Assembly: GCA_002189035.1 (NCBI GenBank)
Contig: NEEC01000013.1
Location: 1,054,001-1,118,000, forward strand
Origin: Utricularia gibba
Lineage: Eukaryota; Streptophyta; Magnoliopsida; Lamiales; Lentibulariaceae
Direction of reading: 5' to 3'
DNA length: 64,000 bases
Shown: positions 34,912 through 45,659 of the stretch, one piece after another
Numbering within the stretch: position 1 is the first letter of the stretch
Layout of the letters: each line of letters opens with the position of its first letter
Made by a program: the position numbers and the translations under genes
Notes under the pieces: generated by a model
What the model saw: the letters and a program-made list of their open reading frames with translations, nothing else
What the model was told of the DNA's origin: nothing
The model's database searches: none

Positions 34912-34923
34912 ATGGTAAGTTGA
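34912..34923 (+). promoter_or_regulatory. Minimal upstream ORF (Met-Val-Ser) before DUF7796 gene A
   Basis: ATGGTAAGTTGA begins 53 bp before the start at 34965 and is identical in copy B (39764-39775). It may act as a short upstream ORF. The same bases also form a good 5' splice site (G|GTAAGT), so a leader intron is an alternative. Confidence 0.35.
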
Positions 34924-34964
34924 CTTAGCTTCTAATACCTCCATAACCACAAGTCCCGATAGCC

Positions 34965-37216
34965 ATGTCCGAGTTTCCACGTGCTTCAATAAAACACCTG
35001 GTTCCACTCATCGTGTTTGCGATGTTCCTCATCGCAGTTTGTTTTTTTGCCGCGATGCCTCTGCGGAGTATCCGGCCTTCAGGATTCGAAGCATCCGACT
35101 CCGATCCCGGGGCTCCGCTAAGGGACGCGAAGATCGCGGTGTGCTTGGTGGGTGGGGCTCGCAGATTCGAACTCACCGGTCCTTCCATCATTCAGAGGGT
35201 GCTTCGGGTTTATCCGAATTCGGATGTCTTTCTGCATTCTCCCCTTGATGAAAACTCTCACAAGCTCCATCTGCTGAACGCTGCTCCCAGAATCACATCC
35301 GTCAGGATATACGAGCAGACGCCTATACCTGAAGATGAGACAGTTCACCAGACCCTCGGATACCACGTTCAGGTGCGCACTCTTTTCCTCGTGAATGTAA
35401 ATCTTAAGAATTTGAAGACATCATAATCGAAATTGCAACACAAAAAAAATGTATAGGAAAAAATTATTTTCCCAAGTTTGAGGGGAAATTATGGTTGATT
35501 CTAATAAAATAGAATTTGATGTTCTATAATTTTTTAAAAATAATAATCATATTTAAATTTTATTTATTTTTTAAAGAGAATTTGGTTGTATTGATAAATA
35601 AATATTTTTTGTATTTATAAATATCTTTTAATTATAAAAAACATGAAAAAAAGACAATAATATAGGTGAATCATACTACAAATCAAATGGAGAATAGTTG
35701 TTGAAATAAATGATCCAATAAATCAATAAATACAAGTGAAATCCAAGTATATAATAAATATAAATTATATTTAGAAAAAATTAGATTATTAATGATTTAT
35801 AATTTATTTTATATTTAATTATTTTATTTTCAATTGTTGATGTGAGATTTTTGTTCTAATAATAATTATCCATCATTTTTCATTTTAAATATTTCCACAC
35901 ATTTTTCAGTATTTAAATAGTAAAACATTGTTTTTTAAGTCATAATGTTTTGTACATTTTCATTTTACATTCGAACACTTTAATTTGTACAAAATGTAAT
36001 CAATAAGTTTATCAATAAACTCATTTATTGTCATTTTGGCCAAAAACTTGTCGAAATCAACTGCCACAATTATCATTCTCTTTTCTTTCTTTTTTGATTA
36101 CATAATTATGTATTTTTTTTCAAATAAATCACAAAAAGATTTTTAATGGCTTTAAATCTTAAAAATTTGAGATATATTTTTAAAATTTACAACCATCAAA
36201 CAAAGAAAGGAGGAAGGATGATAGTTGTGGTAATTAATTTTGGTGATTTTTTTTATTGAAATGCCATAAAATGAGTTTATTGGTAAACTTTTTGATTAGA
36301 TTATATATAAGGTAAAATGTTTGAATGCAAAATGAAAATGTATCAAACATTATGATTTAAAAAATGATTTTTACCTTTTAAATATCATGAAATATTTATA
36401 GGGGAAGAGGGGCACCTCAGTTATCTCCTTTTTTTTTTTTTGTAGGGTTTGTTGAAGTACTTTCAGCTAGTAGAAGGATGCTTGACACTCATAAACGCTT
36501 ATCAAGCGAAACATAACTTCACCTACGATTGGATCATCCGAGGTCGAGTTGACAGTTACTGGTCGGGCAAATTGGGACCTGAGAGCTTCAACGAAGGCAA
36601 ATACACGGTCCCCGATGGCACAAACTACTCCGGCTTGAACGATCGCTTTGGAGTTGGAGATTACAACACTTCAGTCGTCGCGCTCTCCAGGCTGTCCTCG
36701 CTCCGCCGCCTCCAGGATGCCGGATTGCATTGGCTTACCTCCGAGCCCGCCTACCTAGCCCAATTCACGACACTCGGCGTTGAAGTCGCTAGAGTCCCGG
36801 TCCCCTTCTGCATCTTAACGGATCACTCGTTCCAGTTTCCCCCCCAGACTGAGATGGCACCGGTCGTGGCGTTGACGAACCCCGGTCCGCAAAATGGATC
36901 GTACTGCAGGGCGTGTACCCCGATATGCGTGGGGTCTTGCGACAGACCGGGGTTATACTATGAGGAGCGGTTGTGGATCGCGGCCGAGTGGAAACGCGAT
37001 CGCATGGAGGTCTGCGATTCGAGCGGGGAGTGGGAAGATGGATGGGAGAAGATGTTCGATGAGGCTGCGGGGAAGGAGCTGGCCGCAGTCAGAAAAGAGT
37101 TTGCGAGTGTAGACCTGCAACGTTGTATCCTTGAATTTGAGAAGATGAAGATGAGAACGGAGAACTGGGATGCACCCCCTGCCGCAGACATTTGTAGCAA
37201 GGGCTTGAAATCGTAG
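34965..37216 (+). CDS. DUF7796 family type II membrane protein, copy A
   Basis: Exon 1 34965-35372 and exon 2 36446-37216 join at CAG|GGT (phase 0) to give 392 residues. Residues 11-33 form one hydrophobic segment after a short basic N-terminus, so a type II Golgi or ER membrane protein is likely. The lumenal part opens with IAVCLVGGARRFELTGPSII and DVFLHSPLDENSHK. Exon 2 has FTYDWIIRGRVDSYW, where R-V-D-S-Y resembles the short acidic nucleotide-sugar motifs of glycosyltransferases. A Cys-rich segment follows (YCRACTPICVGSC). The plant family is uncharacterised; the glycosyltransferase idea is inference. The intron is 1073 bp because of a MITE. Nothing is broken. Confidence 0.85.
35697..35870 (+). 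repeat. AT-rich dispersed repeat R3, copy 3 (intron of DUF7796 copy A)
   Basis: Contains gtgaaatccaagtatataat, aataaatataaattatattt, attattaatgatttataatt and gatgtgagatttttgttcta. Confidence 0.65.
35920..36376. mobile_element. MITE with long inverted repeats in the intron of copy A
   Basis: The left arm (GTAAAACATTG, then TCATAATGTTT, ACATTTTCATTTT, AATAAACTCATTT) recurs in order as the reverse complement at the right end, over about 120 bp. It is flanked by TTTAAATA at 35912-35919 and 36377-36384. Copy B has a single TTTTAAATG there and no insert, giving an empty-site comparison. An 8-9 bp duplication suggests hAT or Mutator origin. Confidence 0.8.
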
Positions 37217-37449
37217 CATTTGGATGAAGTTCATCAATATTTTTAACTCAACAAAAACAAAATAAAACTCACTTTTGTTTATTTTTACTTTCTGCTGTCT
37301 TGATAAGACCTTTTCTTCACTCTTTGGACAGAATGTTAAGACCTTTGGTATTAACTTGATCGACATCTTCCAGTTTTCTTGGGGCCACAAGTCTTGCCTT
37401 TTCAGAACCATCACGGTTTACCAGCGCAAACTTCATCAATTTTTGATTC

Positions 37450-37590
37450 ACCTTATGAATTTTATATGACGAAAAAGATTGTGCATATTCTATTCCACAA
37501 CTTGAAGTTCAGAAGGATAAATTTAAATCATGTTTTTTTTTTTGTGTTAGGATTTATGACTTTAGTTGTATTTTATTTTTATTTTACTTT
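37450..37590 (+). repeat. Dispersed repeat R1, copy 1
   Basis: Reads gatgaatttta.atgacgaaaaagatt, gcatattct.ttccacaacttgaag and ttcagaaggataaatttaaatc. The same string of motifs occurs at 46575-46690. Confidence 0.7.
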
Positions 37591-37656
37591 TTTTTTTATC
37601 TTATGATGTTGTTGTGGTTAAAAATCAATAATAAACAATAATCCGATCTACAAGGG

Positions 37657-37812
37657 CAAAATCGAGAACGAATAGTCGCTTCTGTTTGTATAATTTTATT
37701 ATTTTGTGATTTCATTCTCGCTTGTTATGTTATCAATTGTTGTGGTGTCGATGATGGACATGTAGTATGGCATCAACCAGGCATGATTTCCATCTAGAAA
37801 AAAATGATTAAA
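37657..37812 (+). repeat. Dispersed repeat R2, copy 2
   Basis: Matches 27237-27376 motif by motif (aatcgagaacgaat, ttcattctcgctt, caattgttgtggtgtcgat, ggcatcaacca, gaaaaaaatgattaaa). Confidence 0.7.
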
Positions 37813-37873
37813 TAGAAATAAAATGGTAACAATTTGCGGCTCGTGTCATTTGAGAATGTTGAATCCAATTAGA

Positions 37874-38110
37874 TGTGATTCTTCTAGTACCATAGCAATG
37901 ATAAAGGATCCAGTGTTCTATGGTCGTACGAAACACATTACTATGAAATATCATGTAGTAAGAGAGCTACTCAAAAGTGAGCACATCAATTTCTAATATT
38001 GTCCTTTAGAATCCCAAGTTGCTGACATTATGACAATGCCTCTTGGTGCAAGTGCCTTTCAACACATGAGAATTAAGTTCGGGGTCGTAACTGGTGCTAA
38101 CTTCATGGGG
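37874..38110 (+). pseudogene. Ty1/copia RNase H C-terminal fragment
   Basis: One frame reads CDSSSTIAMIKDPVFYGRTK, then HITMKYHVVRELLKSEHINF, an in-frame stop, and YCPLESQVADIMTMPLG. This is the end of a copia polyprotein (usual form CDN.SAI.M..NPVFH.RTKHI). A purine run (atgggggcg, 38105 on) and a TG start at about 38117 follow, consistent with the polypurine tract and a 3' LTR. No other pol domain is present. It lies between the duplicated DUF7796 units. Confidence 0.8.
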
Positions 38111-38116
38111 GCGCTT

Positions 38117-38454
38117 GCTGGATATGAATGATTAGCATCTATCTAATGCTAAGTCGGTATCATTCAGTTCAAGCTCCAAGAATCATGGTCATGAGCGTGT
38201 GTATGACTTTGTCTGTCTTCTGTTGCAATAGCTACGAGTCTGTTGCATCTCTTCTATTAGTTTCGTACTTAGTTGATTAGATGTGAGTATTTAAAGGGTG
38301 TTAATCTACGGGTCGCAGTGTTCTTGTTCTTGTTGTTTTAAGTGCTATCATGATCACCCTTTATTGCAAGATTTCAGTCCTTTTGTTCATACTTTCAACC
38401 CAAACTCATCTGAGGCACTTCACATTTTCTCCTAAACATTCGGTTTGATCCTAC
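38117..38454 (+). repeat. Probable copia 3' LTR remnant and spacer
   Basis: Sequence after the purine run starts TGCTGGATATG. No partner LTR is present, so its extent is unknown. No gene lies here. Confidence 0.35.
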
Positions 38455-38844
38455 AAAGGTGTGACATACTAAATAAGTGTCATTTTATCAGAACATTTTA
38501 TGCAAGTATATATGCTAAAGTTGAAAGGATATGTAGCTCCCTAACTTAGAGACTATTTAGTCCCTAAAGTGAGACTTAACTTTGTATCAAGTATGAAAAA
38601 ATTATATTTAGATTACAATAATGAATTTGTTCTCATTAAAGATATTCCAACAACTATAAAAAATTAATGTTGTAAATGTAAGAAAGTCAACTTCACTTCA
38701 CATGAGGCCTTATCTTGAGTTCTTGAATTATAATTTTTAATTAGTTTATGGGCAGCTGGATCCACTTTTAGACATTTAGTTGAGTTTGTATGTAGACCTT
38801 CTTTCTTGTATTGATTCATATGTCGTGCTCATTACTTTAACAAA

Positions 38845-39048
38845 GACCAATTCATTCTTCAATTCCTCACTGTTGAAATTAAGGAAGGCCTAAGACCACA
38901 TGAAACATAGACCAATTCATTCTTCAATTCCTAATTGTTGAAATTAAGGAAGGCCTAAGATCACCAATTCATTCTTCAATTCCTAATTGTTGAAATTAAG
39001 GGAAGCCTAGGATCACATGAAATATAGACCAATTCATTCTTCAATTCA
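38845..39048 (+). repeat. Short tandem array, 65-bp unit, about 3.3 copies
   Basis: Unit starts at 38845, 38910, 38962 and 39027 (accaattcattcttcaattc, then ttgaaattaag and gcctaagatcaca). The third unit is 52 bp, lacking 13 bp. Unit A of the duplication has only one copy of the motif (near 34150), so the array expanded after duplication. Confidence 0.85.
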
Positions 39049-39205
39049 TATGTCAGGCGAACACACATGATATCCAAGTATACAATAAACTTAGATTATA
39101 TTAAAAAGGAGTAAATTCAATCGATTATTTATAAATTATAATTTTTTATATAGAAAATCTACTTTCAAATTTTATATTAGATTATTTATTATAATACTAA
39201 CCATG
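39047..39205 (+). repeat. AT-rich dispersed repeat R3, copy 4
   Basis: Contains catgatatccaagtatacaa, attatattaaaaaggag, tcgattatttataaattat and atattagattatttattata. Confidence 0.6.
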
Positions 39206-39816
39206 GTCCTTCCTGGCGGAGCTCCATAAGTGAATTTGGACAAGCTCATCATCAATTAACAAAAACATAGAAAGAAATAATTAATGGTTTCAGTTATTCC
39301 TCTTTTTTTTTTTTTTCAAAAAAGGTCCTCAAGGCAATAATCATAAAAGTGGGTCATTGCAAAATCGTTCTTTTTATTTCCCGTTTTGTTTGTGTGATGG
39401 GTTGAAATCTCGAGACACGCCATAACCGTCCTGTTCTGAGGCAGCACCAAACCTATGCATTCAAAGCTTACCAGATGTGCCAACCTTCAACGGACCCTTG
39501 TAATAAAAATAATGGTGGTCGTACGAGTTGAGATGGATCCCGTCCAGTGAAGGACCTCCCATTCGGCACCTCCGTGGAGGAAAGATGTGGCTCATTCGCA
39601 ACATACGCCACTGCAACATTTGACAAGTCTGATTCTTTATTGCCGAAAGTCGCATTCAAATCTACATATAATTTGAGGACGGAGTTTTCATGAACCAGCC
39701 ACATTTTCTGTCTTTTTGCTTTTTCGTTGATCACCCACACGCTACTTTATTGTGTCTGTCGCAATGGTAAGTTGACTTAGCTTCTAATACCTCCATAACC
39801 ACAAGTCCCGATAGCC

Positions 39817-41537
39817 ATGTCCGAGTTTCCACGTGCTTCAATAAAACACCTGGTTCCACTCATCGTGTTTGCGATGTTCCTCATCGCAGTTTGTTTTTTT
39901 GCCGCGATGCCTCTGCGGAGTATCCGGCCTTCAGGATTCGAAGCATCCGACTCCGAGCCCGGGGCTCCGCTGAGGGACGCGAAGATCGCGGTGTGCTTGG
40001 TGGGTGGGGCTCGCAGATTCGAACTCACCGGCCCTTCCATCATTCAGCGGGTGCTTCATGTTTATCCAAATTCGGATGTCTTTCTGCATTGTCCCCTTGA
40101 TGAAAACTCTCACAAGCTCCATCTCCTGAACGCTGCACCCAGAATCGCATCCGTCAGGATATTCGAGCAGACGCCAATACCTGAAGATGAGACAGTTCAC
40201 CTGACCCTAGGATATCAAGTTCAGGTGCGCACTCTTTTTCTTCTTCAGCATGAAAACATCATTATAGAAATTGCAAGACAAAAATATGTAGTTGCAGGGG
40301 AAATTCCGTTTGATTCTAATAAAACAGAATTTGAGGCTCTATAGTTTTTTAAAAATAATAATCATATCTAGATTTCATTTATTTTTTTAAACAGAATTTG
40401 GTTGTATTAACACATAAATTTATAAAAACTATATGAAAAAAAAGATAATAATAGGAGGTGAATCATAATGGGGAGTAAAGTATGAGTAATTGTTGAAATT
40501 AAGAATCTAATGGTTGGACAAATACACACGAAACTTAAGTATATAATAAGTATAAATTATATTATAAAAATTAGATTTAGCTGGTTATTAATGATTTGTA
40601 ATTTTTAAATACTTGATTATTGCATTTTCAATTAATTATTTATTCTAATAGCTATCATTTTTCATTTTAAATTTTTTATTTTCTTAACCACACATTTTTC
40701 AGTTTTAAATGTCATGAAATATTTCAAGGAGAAGAGGGGCAGATGAGTTATCTCTTTTTTTTGTAGGGTTTGTTGAAGTACTTTCAGCTAATAGAAGGAT
40801 GCTTGTCACTCATAAACGCTCATCAAGCGAACCATAACTTCACCTACGATTGGATCATCCGAGCTCGAGTTGACAGTTACTGGTCGGACAAATTGGGACC
40901 TGAGAGCTTCAACGAAGGCAAATACACGGTCCCCGATGGGGCAAACTACCACGGCTTGAACGATCGCTTTGGAGTCGGAGATTACAACACTTCAGTCGTC
41001 GCGCTCTCCAGGCTGTCCTCGCTCCGCCGCCTCCAGGATGCCGGACTGCGTTGGCTTTTCTCCGAGACCGCCTACGAAGCCCAATTCAGGACCCTCGGCG
41101 TTGAAGTCGCTAGAGTCCCGGTCCCGTTCTGCATCTTTACGGATCACACGTTCCAGTTTCCGCCCCAGACTCAGATGGCGCCGGTCGTGGCCTTGGCGAA
41201 CCCCGGTCCGCAAAATGGATCGTACTGCCGGCCGTGTACACCGATATGCGTGGGGGCATGCGATGGACCGGGGTTGTACTTTGAGGAGCGGTTGTGGATC
41301 GAGGCCGAGTGGAAACGCGATCGCATGGAGGTCTGCGATTCGAGCGGGGGATGGGAAGATGGATGGGAGAAGAAGTTTGATGAGGCTGCGGGCAAGGAGT
41401 TGGCCGCAATCAGAAAAGGGTTTGCGAGTGTAAACCTGCAACGTTGTATTCTTGAATTTGAGAAGATGAAGATGAGAACGGAGCACTGGGATGCACCTCC
41501 TGCCGCAGAGATTTGTAGCAAGGGCTTGAAATCGTAG
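39817..41537 (+). CDS. DUF7796 family type II membrane protein, copy B
   Basis: Exon 1 39817-40224 and exon 2 40767-41537 give 392 residues, the same length and phase 0 junction as copy A. The N-terminal membrane segment is identical. Differences are scattered substitutions: VYPNSDVFLHC for VYPNSDVFLHS, RARVDSYWSDK for RGRVDSYWSGK, GACDGPGLYF for GSCDRPGLYY. The intron is 542 bp and lacks the MITE. Both copies keep open frames, splice sites and all Cys residues of the CTPICVG segment, so both look functional. The function is unknown; a lumenal glycosyltransferase-like role is inference only. Confidence 0.85.
40480..40652 (+). repeat. AT-rich dispersed repeat R3, copy 5 (intron of DUF7796 copy B)
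   Basis: Contains gttgaaattaagaatctaat, acttaagtatataataagta, aaaattagatt, ggttattaatgatttgtaat and attatttattctaatag. Confidence 0.65.
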
Positions 41538-41590
41538 CATTTGGATGCAGTTCAGGAATATTCTTAACTTAACAAAACAAAATAAAACTC

Positions 41591-42243
41591 TATTTTTACT
41601 TTATGTTGTCTTCATATGACTGTTATTAGAATAAATATTTAGAGATCATGATTTAAAAATAAAATAATCAAATATATAATAAATAGTAAATTATTAATAA
41701 TTGATTGAATTTAATTTTTTTTAATATCACTCATGTTTATCGTGTATTTAGGTTCACTTGTGATCATTCAACCCATCTTATCATTAATTTAAGCAACCAT
41801 TTCTTTTCTATTTGAACTGAATGTTGGGATTCTCATCTAATATCTTTATTGGGCTCCACTTGAAGTATCATGGTCGAGGGTTCAAATCTGATTGTTCACA
41901 ATTAAATTTCAGGAATACCAAGGAGCATGAACCAGACCGAGCATGCCAAAACTTAGTAGGAAAGACAAGTACACTTGAGGTAATGGTTAAAAAACACCAC
42001 AAATGCCTAAAAGTTCCTTTTTTTTCTTCCAATTTCGAACAGCGAAATCTATCATACCCATCCATCCAAGAACCACAGCCTGACTTCCCGAGTTTTAAAA
42101 TAGAACCATACATAGACATTGCCGGAATGGGCTGGCTAATAAGGAAACCCAATGGCAAAGTTTGAGGTTTTGTAGGCCATATTCAAAATTTGAAAATTAT
42201 ACTTCATATTCAAAGTACTTTAACTCTCACCACATTATATTAC
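41591..42243. other. Spacer without supported gene
   Basis: Contains one AT-rich dispersed repeat copy (minus orientation, about 41628-41775). An open frame at 41821-42165 has no family I recognise. Near 41875 ggtcgagggttcaaatctg resembles a tRNA B-box, possibly chance. Confidence 0.5.
41628..41790 (-). repeat. AT-rich dispersed repeat R3, copy 6, inverted
   Basis: Reverse orientation: tattagaataaatattta, aaaataaaataatcaaatat, aaattattaataattgattg, then tttaggttcacttgtg and ttaattt. Confidence 0.6.
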
Positions 42244-42248
42244 ATATG

Positions 42249-43955
42249 TGATAAATGGAAATTTTAGCATATCGTTGTAATAAAAGCAAACTTCCGTATC
42301 AAATAAATTTATAGTCCCTAATCTACACAAAATATAAATTTAGAAAACTTGTATAATAAATGTCGAGATCGATTACAAGAAGCTTGTGTTTGCTAAGTGT
42401 TTCAGTAGATGCATAATTCGGAATAACAATAAGTCTTAGTATAAGCTTGGACCAACAGTAGTAAACAAGTTTGATAAACAAGATCAGTAAAAAATATCAG
42501 ATTTCAACGCTAAAGGTAACAAGTTGTAGTTCTAACTCAGAATAATATTAAAATGTCTTAAGAGTTTGCAGGTGGTGTGGTGTTAAAATATCTAACTTAA
42601 TCTACCATGTTCCTACACTTACAACTTCAAATAACCTAGGTCTACCCAGGTCATTCATTATATTTTCGGCTAAGCTAGTCCTCAATATCATCACCAACTT
42701 TACAATTAGGTTTACCCGTATGCAAAGTGTATAGAACTAGGTCTACCCGGTTCTATTGATTCCACCTCGGACTAACACCTACTGCTCATGTCTTGATTTA
42801 TTGGTCTACCTCTGAATCAAGAATATCAGTTGTGAAACTACTGGTTTCCCCTCCTTAGGTCTACCCATGGATTGATAGAAATAAGAGTTAAGAAATAATG
42901 ATGAATTTTACTAAGAATCCTAAATCCACACTATCATACTTTACATTAAGTCATTCCTAGAGTTCTAGCTACTCATATTTTGTAGGTAAACTGTAATGGC
43001 ATTAACATAAAGCAACAAAAATGTCAAGAACACCTTGCAGAAGCTAAAAACATAAACAAATGAAAATAAAGTAGCAAGGGTTCTGGATTCCTTCTGCTAG
43101 TGTTCACAGGCCAGAACAGTGGCGCTGGGCTAGGTCTTGATCTCGTTCCTTCACACTGGAGGTTCTTCTCCAGAAAAATCTCCCTTCTCCTCCTTCTCCT
43201 TCAGTATTCTTCGTGTTCGAGTTGGGGGAGAAATCCTCTCATGTGTATTCTGAAAAACGTGTTGTCCCCTTGCAATTCTCTCTCCTCTCCCTTTCTCTCG
43301 CTTAGATAACATGTACTATATGATTACGATTAAAGTACATAGCTTTACTTCCAACTATTTAAAGAATAGAGTTGTAAATTCATATTATTTTAATTTTATG
43401 AAATCAATTCATATTTGATAAAATAATTCCGACAATTTTTTTTGTTGTTTCAATTAATAATTTATTTAGATTTAAAATATTATAGAACAAAGCTTTAGTT
43501 TGGTTATGAATCACATCGTCTCAATCATCTTACAAATTTGTGCCATCATTGAAGTTTAACATAAGTCTATTTTTTTAGCATCAAGCCTCCATCAAATGAT
43601 CTGTTTTTCATGACTCAGCCTCCCACTACCCAAGGCAAATACATTCTCTGACAGTTTTACTGCTCCTGCCCTTCATTTGCAGACTGTTGTCGGGATAGTA
43701 TATTCATTGCTTCCTATTGCACGGTAACTTGCACAAAATCCTGGATTTTTCCATGATTTTTAGGTAGCTGTTGGGCTCAAAATTGGGTTAGAACATGGGT
43801 GGGCTAAGTCCTTCGATTTAGCCCACTAACACACCAAAAATCACATTTTCCTAAATTATATATAAAAATACTTAAAACTATAAAATAAACAAATAAACAT
43901 AATTAAAAACACATGATTTTCATATCCTAAAAACATGAAAATTCGTGTGCTATCA
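42249..43955 (-). mobile_element. Solo LTR, 1707 bp
   Basis: Starts TGATAAATGG and ends TGTGCTATCA, with the exact duplication ATATG at 42244-42248 and 43956-43960. It contains ggtctaccc motifs, inverted relative to the 29903 copy. The hairpin GTGGGCTAAGTC...GATTTAGCCCAC lies at 43799-43826. It is longer than its relatives, and about 43310-43730 may be a further insertion. Confidence 0.9.
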
Positions 43956-43960
43956 ATATG

Positions 43961-45650
43961 TCTTGTGTTTATTACATGCCGTCAATTTTTACCATAAGAA
44001 AAATTGTACAGAGGAACAAAACATGCAAATTATCATTTCGGATCATTAGAATCTCATACCGCAATTGTGATATACCTTAGGGAGTGCACTTGGCTTGGAT
44101 TTAGCTATTTTGTGATGGTGAACTGATAACATCATATTTATTGTTATATGTGTTTTTAGGTGTGTTTTATAGAGTAAAATATTGTTTCGTATATTTAATT
44201 TTTTTCTTTTGTGTATTTAGTTTGTACAAATGTGTTTATAATGAAAATAGGTTCAATTAGCAACAACTAAGCTGAAAACTCTAATATTTATTCCTAATCT
44301 ACATTTTAGTCTTAATAGAGTAGAAGTTAGTACTAGGAGTGCACTTTTCATATTAACAAGTAAAAAATGACAAAAAAGTTGGAAAAAAGTGGATTTTAGC
44401 TGAAAGTAACCATCCTTTGAAAATATAAGATGTAGAGTAGAAATCTTCATTTTAAAAAATCCAAAGAAAAGATGGAGAAAAGAAAAAAAAGGAGGAGAAA
44501 GAAGAGATTAAGCAGTAAGAAAGAAGAAGCAAGGAGAATAGTGGTTCTTTGGCGAACATCTCCAATCAGCCTCCAAATCTACATTTTCCTACTAGATTTC
44601 CGTCTAGAACTTTCAATGACCAGAGCAACCACTTGACAATTTATTTTGGCTTTCCTCACTTCCATTTATGTTGTTGAAGTTGTGGCTGTCATTTTCTGTA
44701 TTTCCGTGTTTTCCTTTACGTTCTTGGTGTTTGGTTGTGAATAAGAAACCTCATGTAGACGTTATTCAAGTTTATGAACCAGTTTTCTATTCAAATTCTT
44801 CGTATTTAGTTTTAAGTTTAATATATCATTTACTATTCTCACAACTCTTTCCTTTGTTTTTAGGTGTGATAAAGTTAGGTTTAAATCCATAGATTCTCTT
44901 GAGTGATACAAGAGCTAGATTCTGATATAAAACCCAAATGAATCTCCCCAACTTTACGTTTCTATGCATTTTCGTTATTTTCTTCGCTTATTCACCCCTG
45001 CAACTTGTTCCTTTTAATTATTGTTATTTTATATCTCATGCACGTAGGAGCTAAGTTGTTATAAACCTCTCTTATTTTCAATAAATATAAAGTACTTCGA
45101 GAAATTACAACTATTCTTTGTGAAATTGACTCTTATTTACTATACTATATTAATTTTTATGATTTATGTAGAGTAATAGTTTAGTTTACAAAATTTTTTT
45201 GATACGTTGAACACACTAGATCACAACATTTAGCTACAAGTTCCAATGTTCATCATGAACTCTGATTTTAACTATTTAAAGCTGTATTTTACTGGAATAT
45301 TGCATCTAAATGGAAATAGCTAGTTTGTTGTTTCTTCTCCGATTTTACATTTTTTATGCGTAAACAATGACCTCATTTGACGGCAAAATTAACTCAAATT
45401 AAGGTTTGTAAACGTCGTGCAGTGAACGTTAAAATGATTTCAATGTGGATTGTATTTTTTAAAATTTTAGATATGGTGTGCAAAAAGGTGAAACATATTG
45501 AATGTGAAAGAAGATATGCAGCTCACTATCTTGGAGCTTAAATGGCAGGATTTTTTAGAACCAAAAAGTTATGTTGAGGAGTTTATAGGTTACATATTTA
45601 TAGTTGTGATTTTAACGGTAAAAAAATGTAGCCATTGCATTTGAAGTCCA
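43961..45650. other. AT-rich spacer, possibly an older LTR relative
   Basis: At 44124 TGATAACATCATATTTATTG resembles the 5' end of the LTR family, and a purine-rich stretch at 44460-44530 resembles its interior. No matching right end was found. No gene is supported. Confidence 0.35.
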
Positions 45651-45659
45651 TCCCCAGTT

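Larger units (their letters stand above)
33765..37270 (+). repeat. Tandem segmental duplication, unit A
   Basis: From about 33765 (gacatat.gaataagtgtcattttatca) to about 37270 this segment aligns with 38455-41590. The offset is 4852 bp before the gene's intron and 4321 bp after it. Exons and the 5' region are the most similar; the leader around 34870-34964 is nearly identical in both. It contains one complete DUF7796 gene. Confidence 0.9.
38455..41590 (+). repeat. Tandem segmental duplication, unit B
   Basis: Aligns with 33765-37270, from gtgtgacatactaaataagt to about 30-50 bp after the stop codon (cataaaactc-type end). Unit B has an extra short tandem array at 38845-39048 and lacks the intron MITE. 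Confidence 0.9.

Noticed and set aside
41821-42165. 114-codon plus-strand open frame
   Set aside because: No domain, no family resemblance and no promoter or splice context. It probably occurs by chance.
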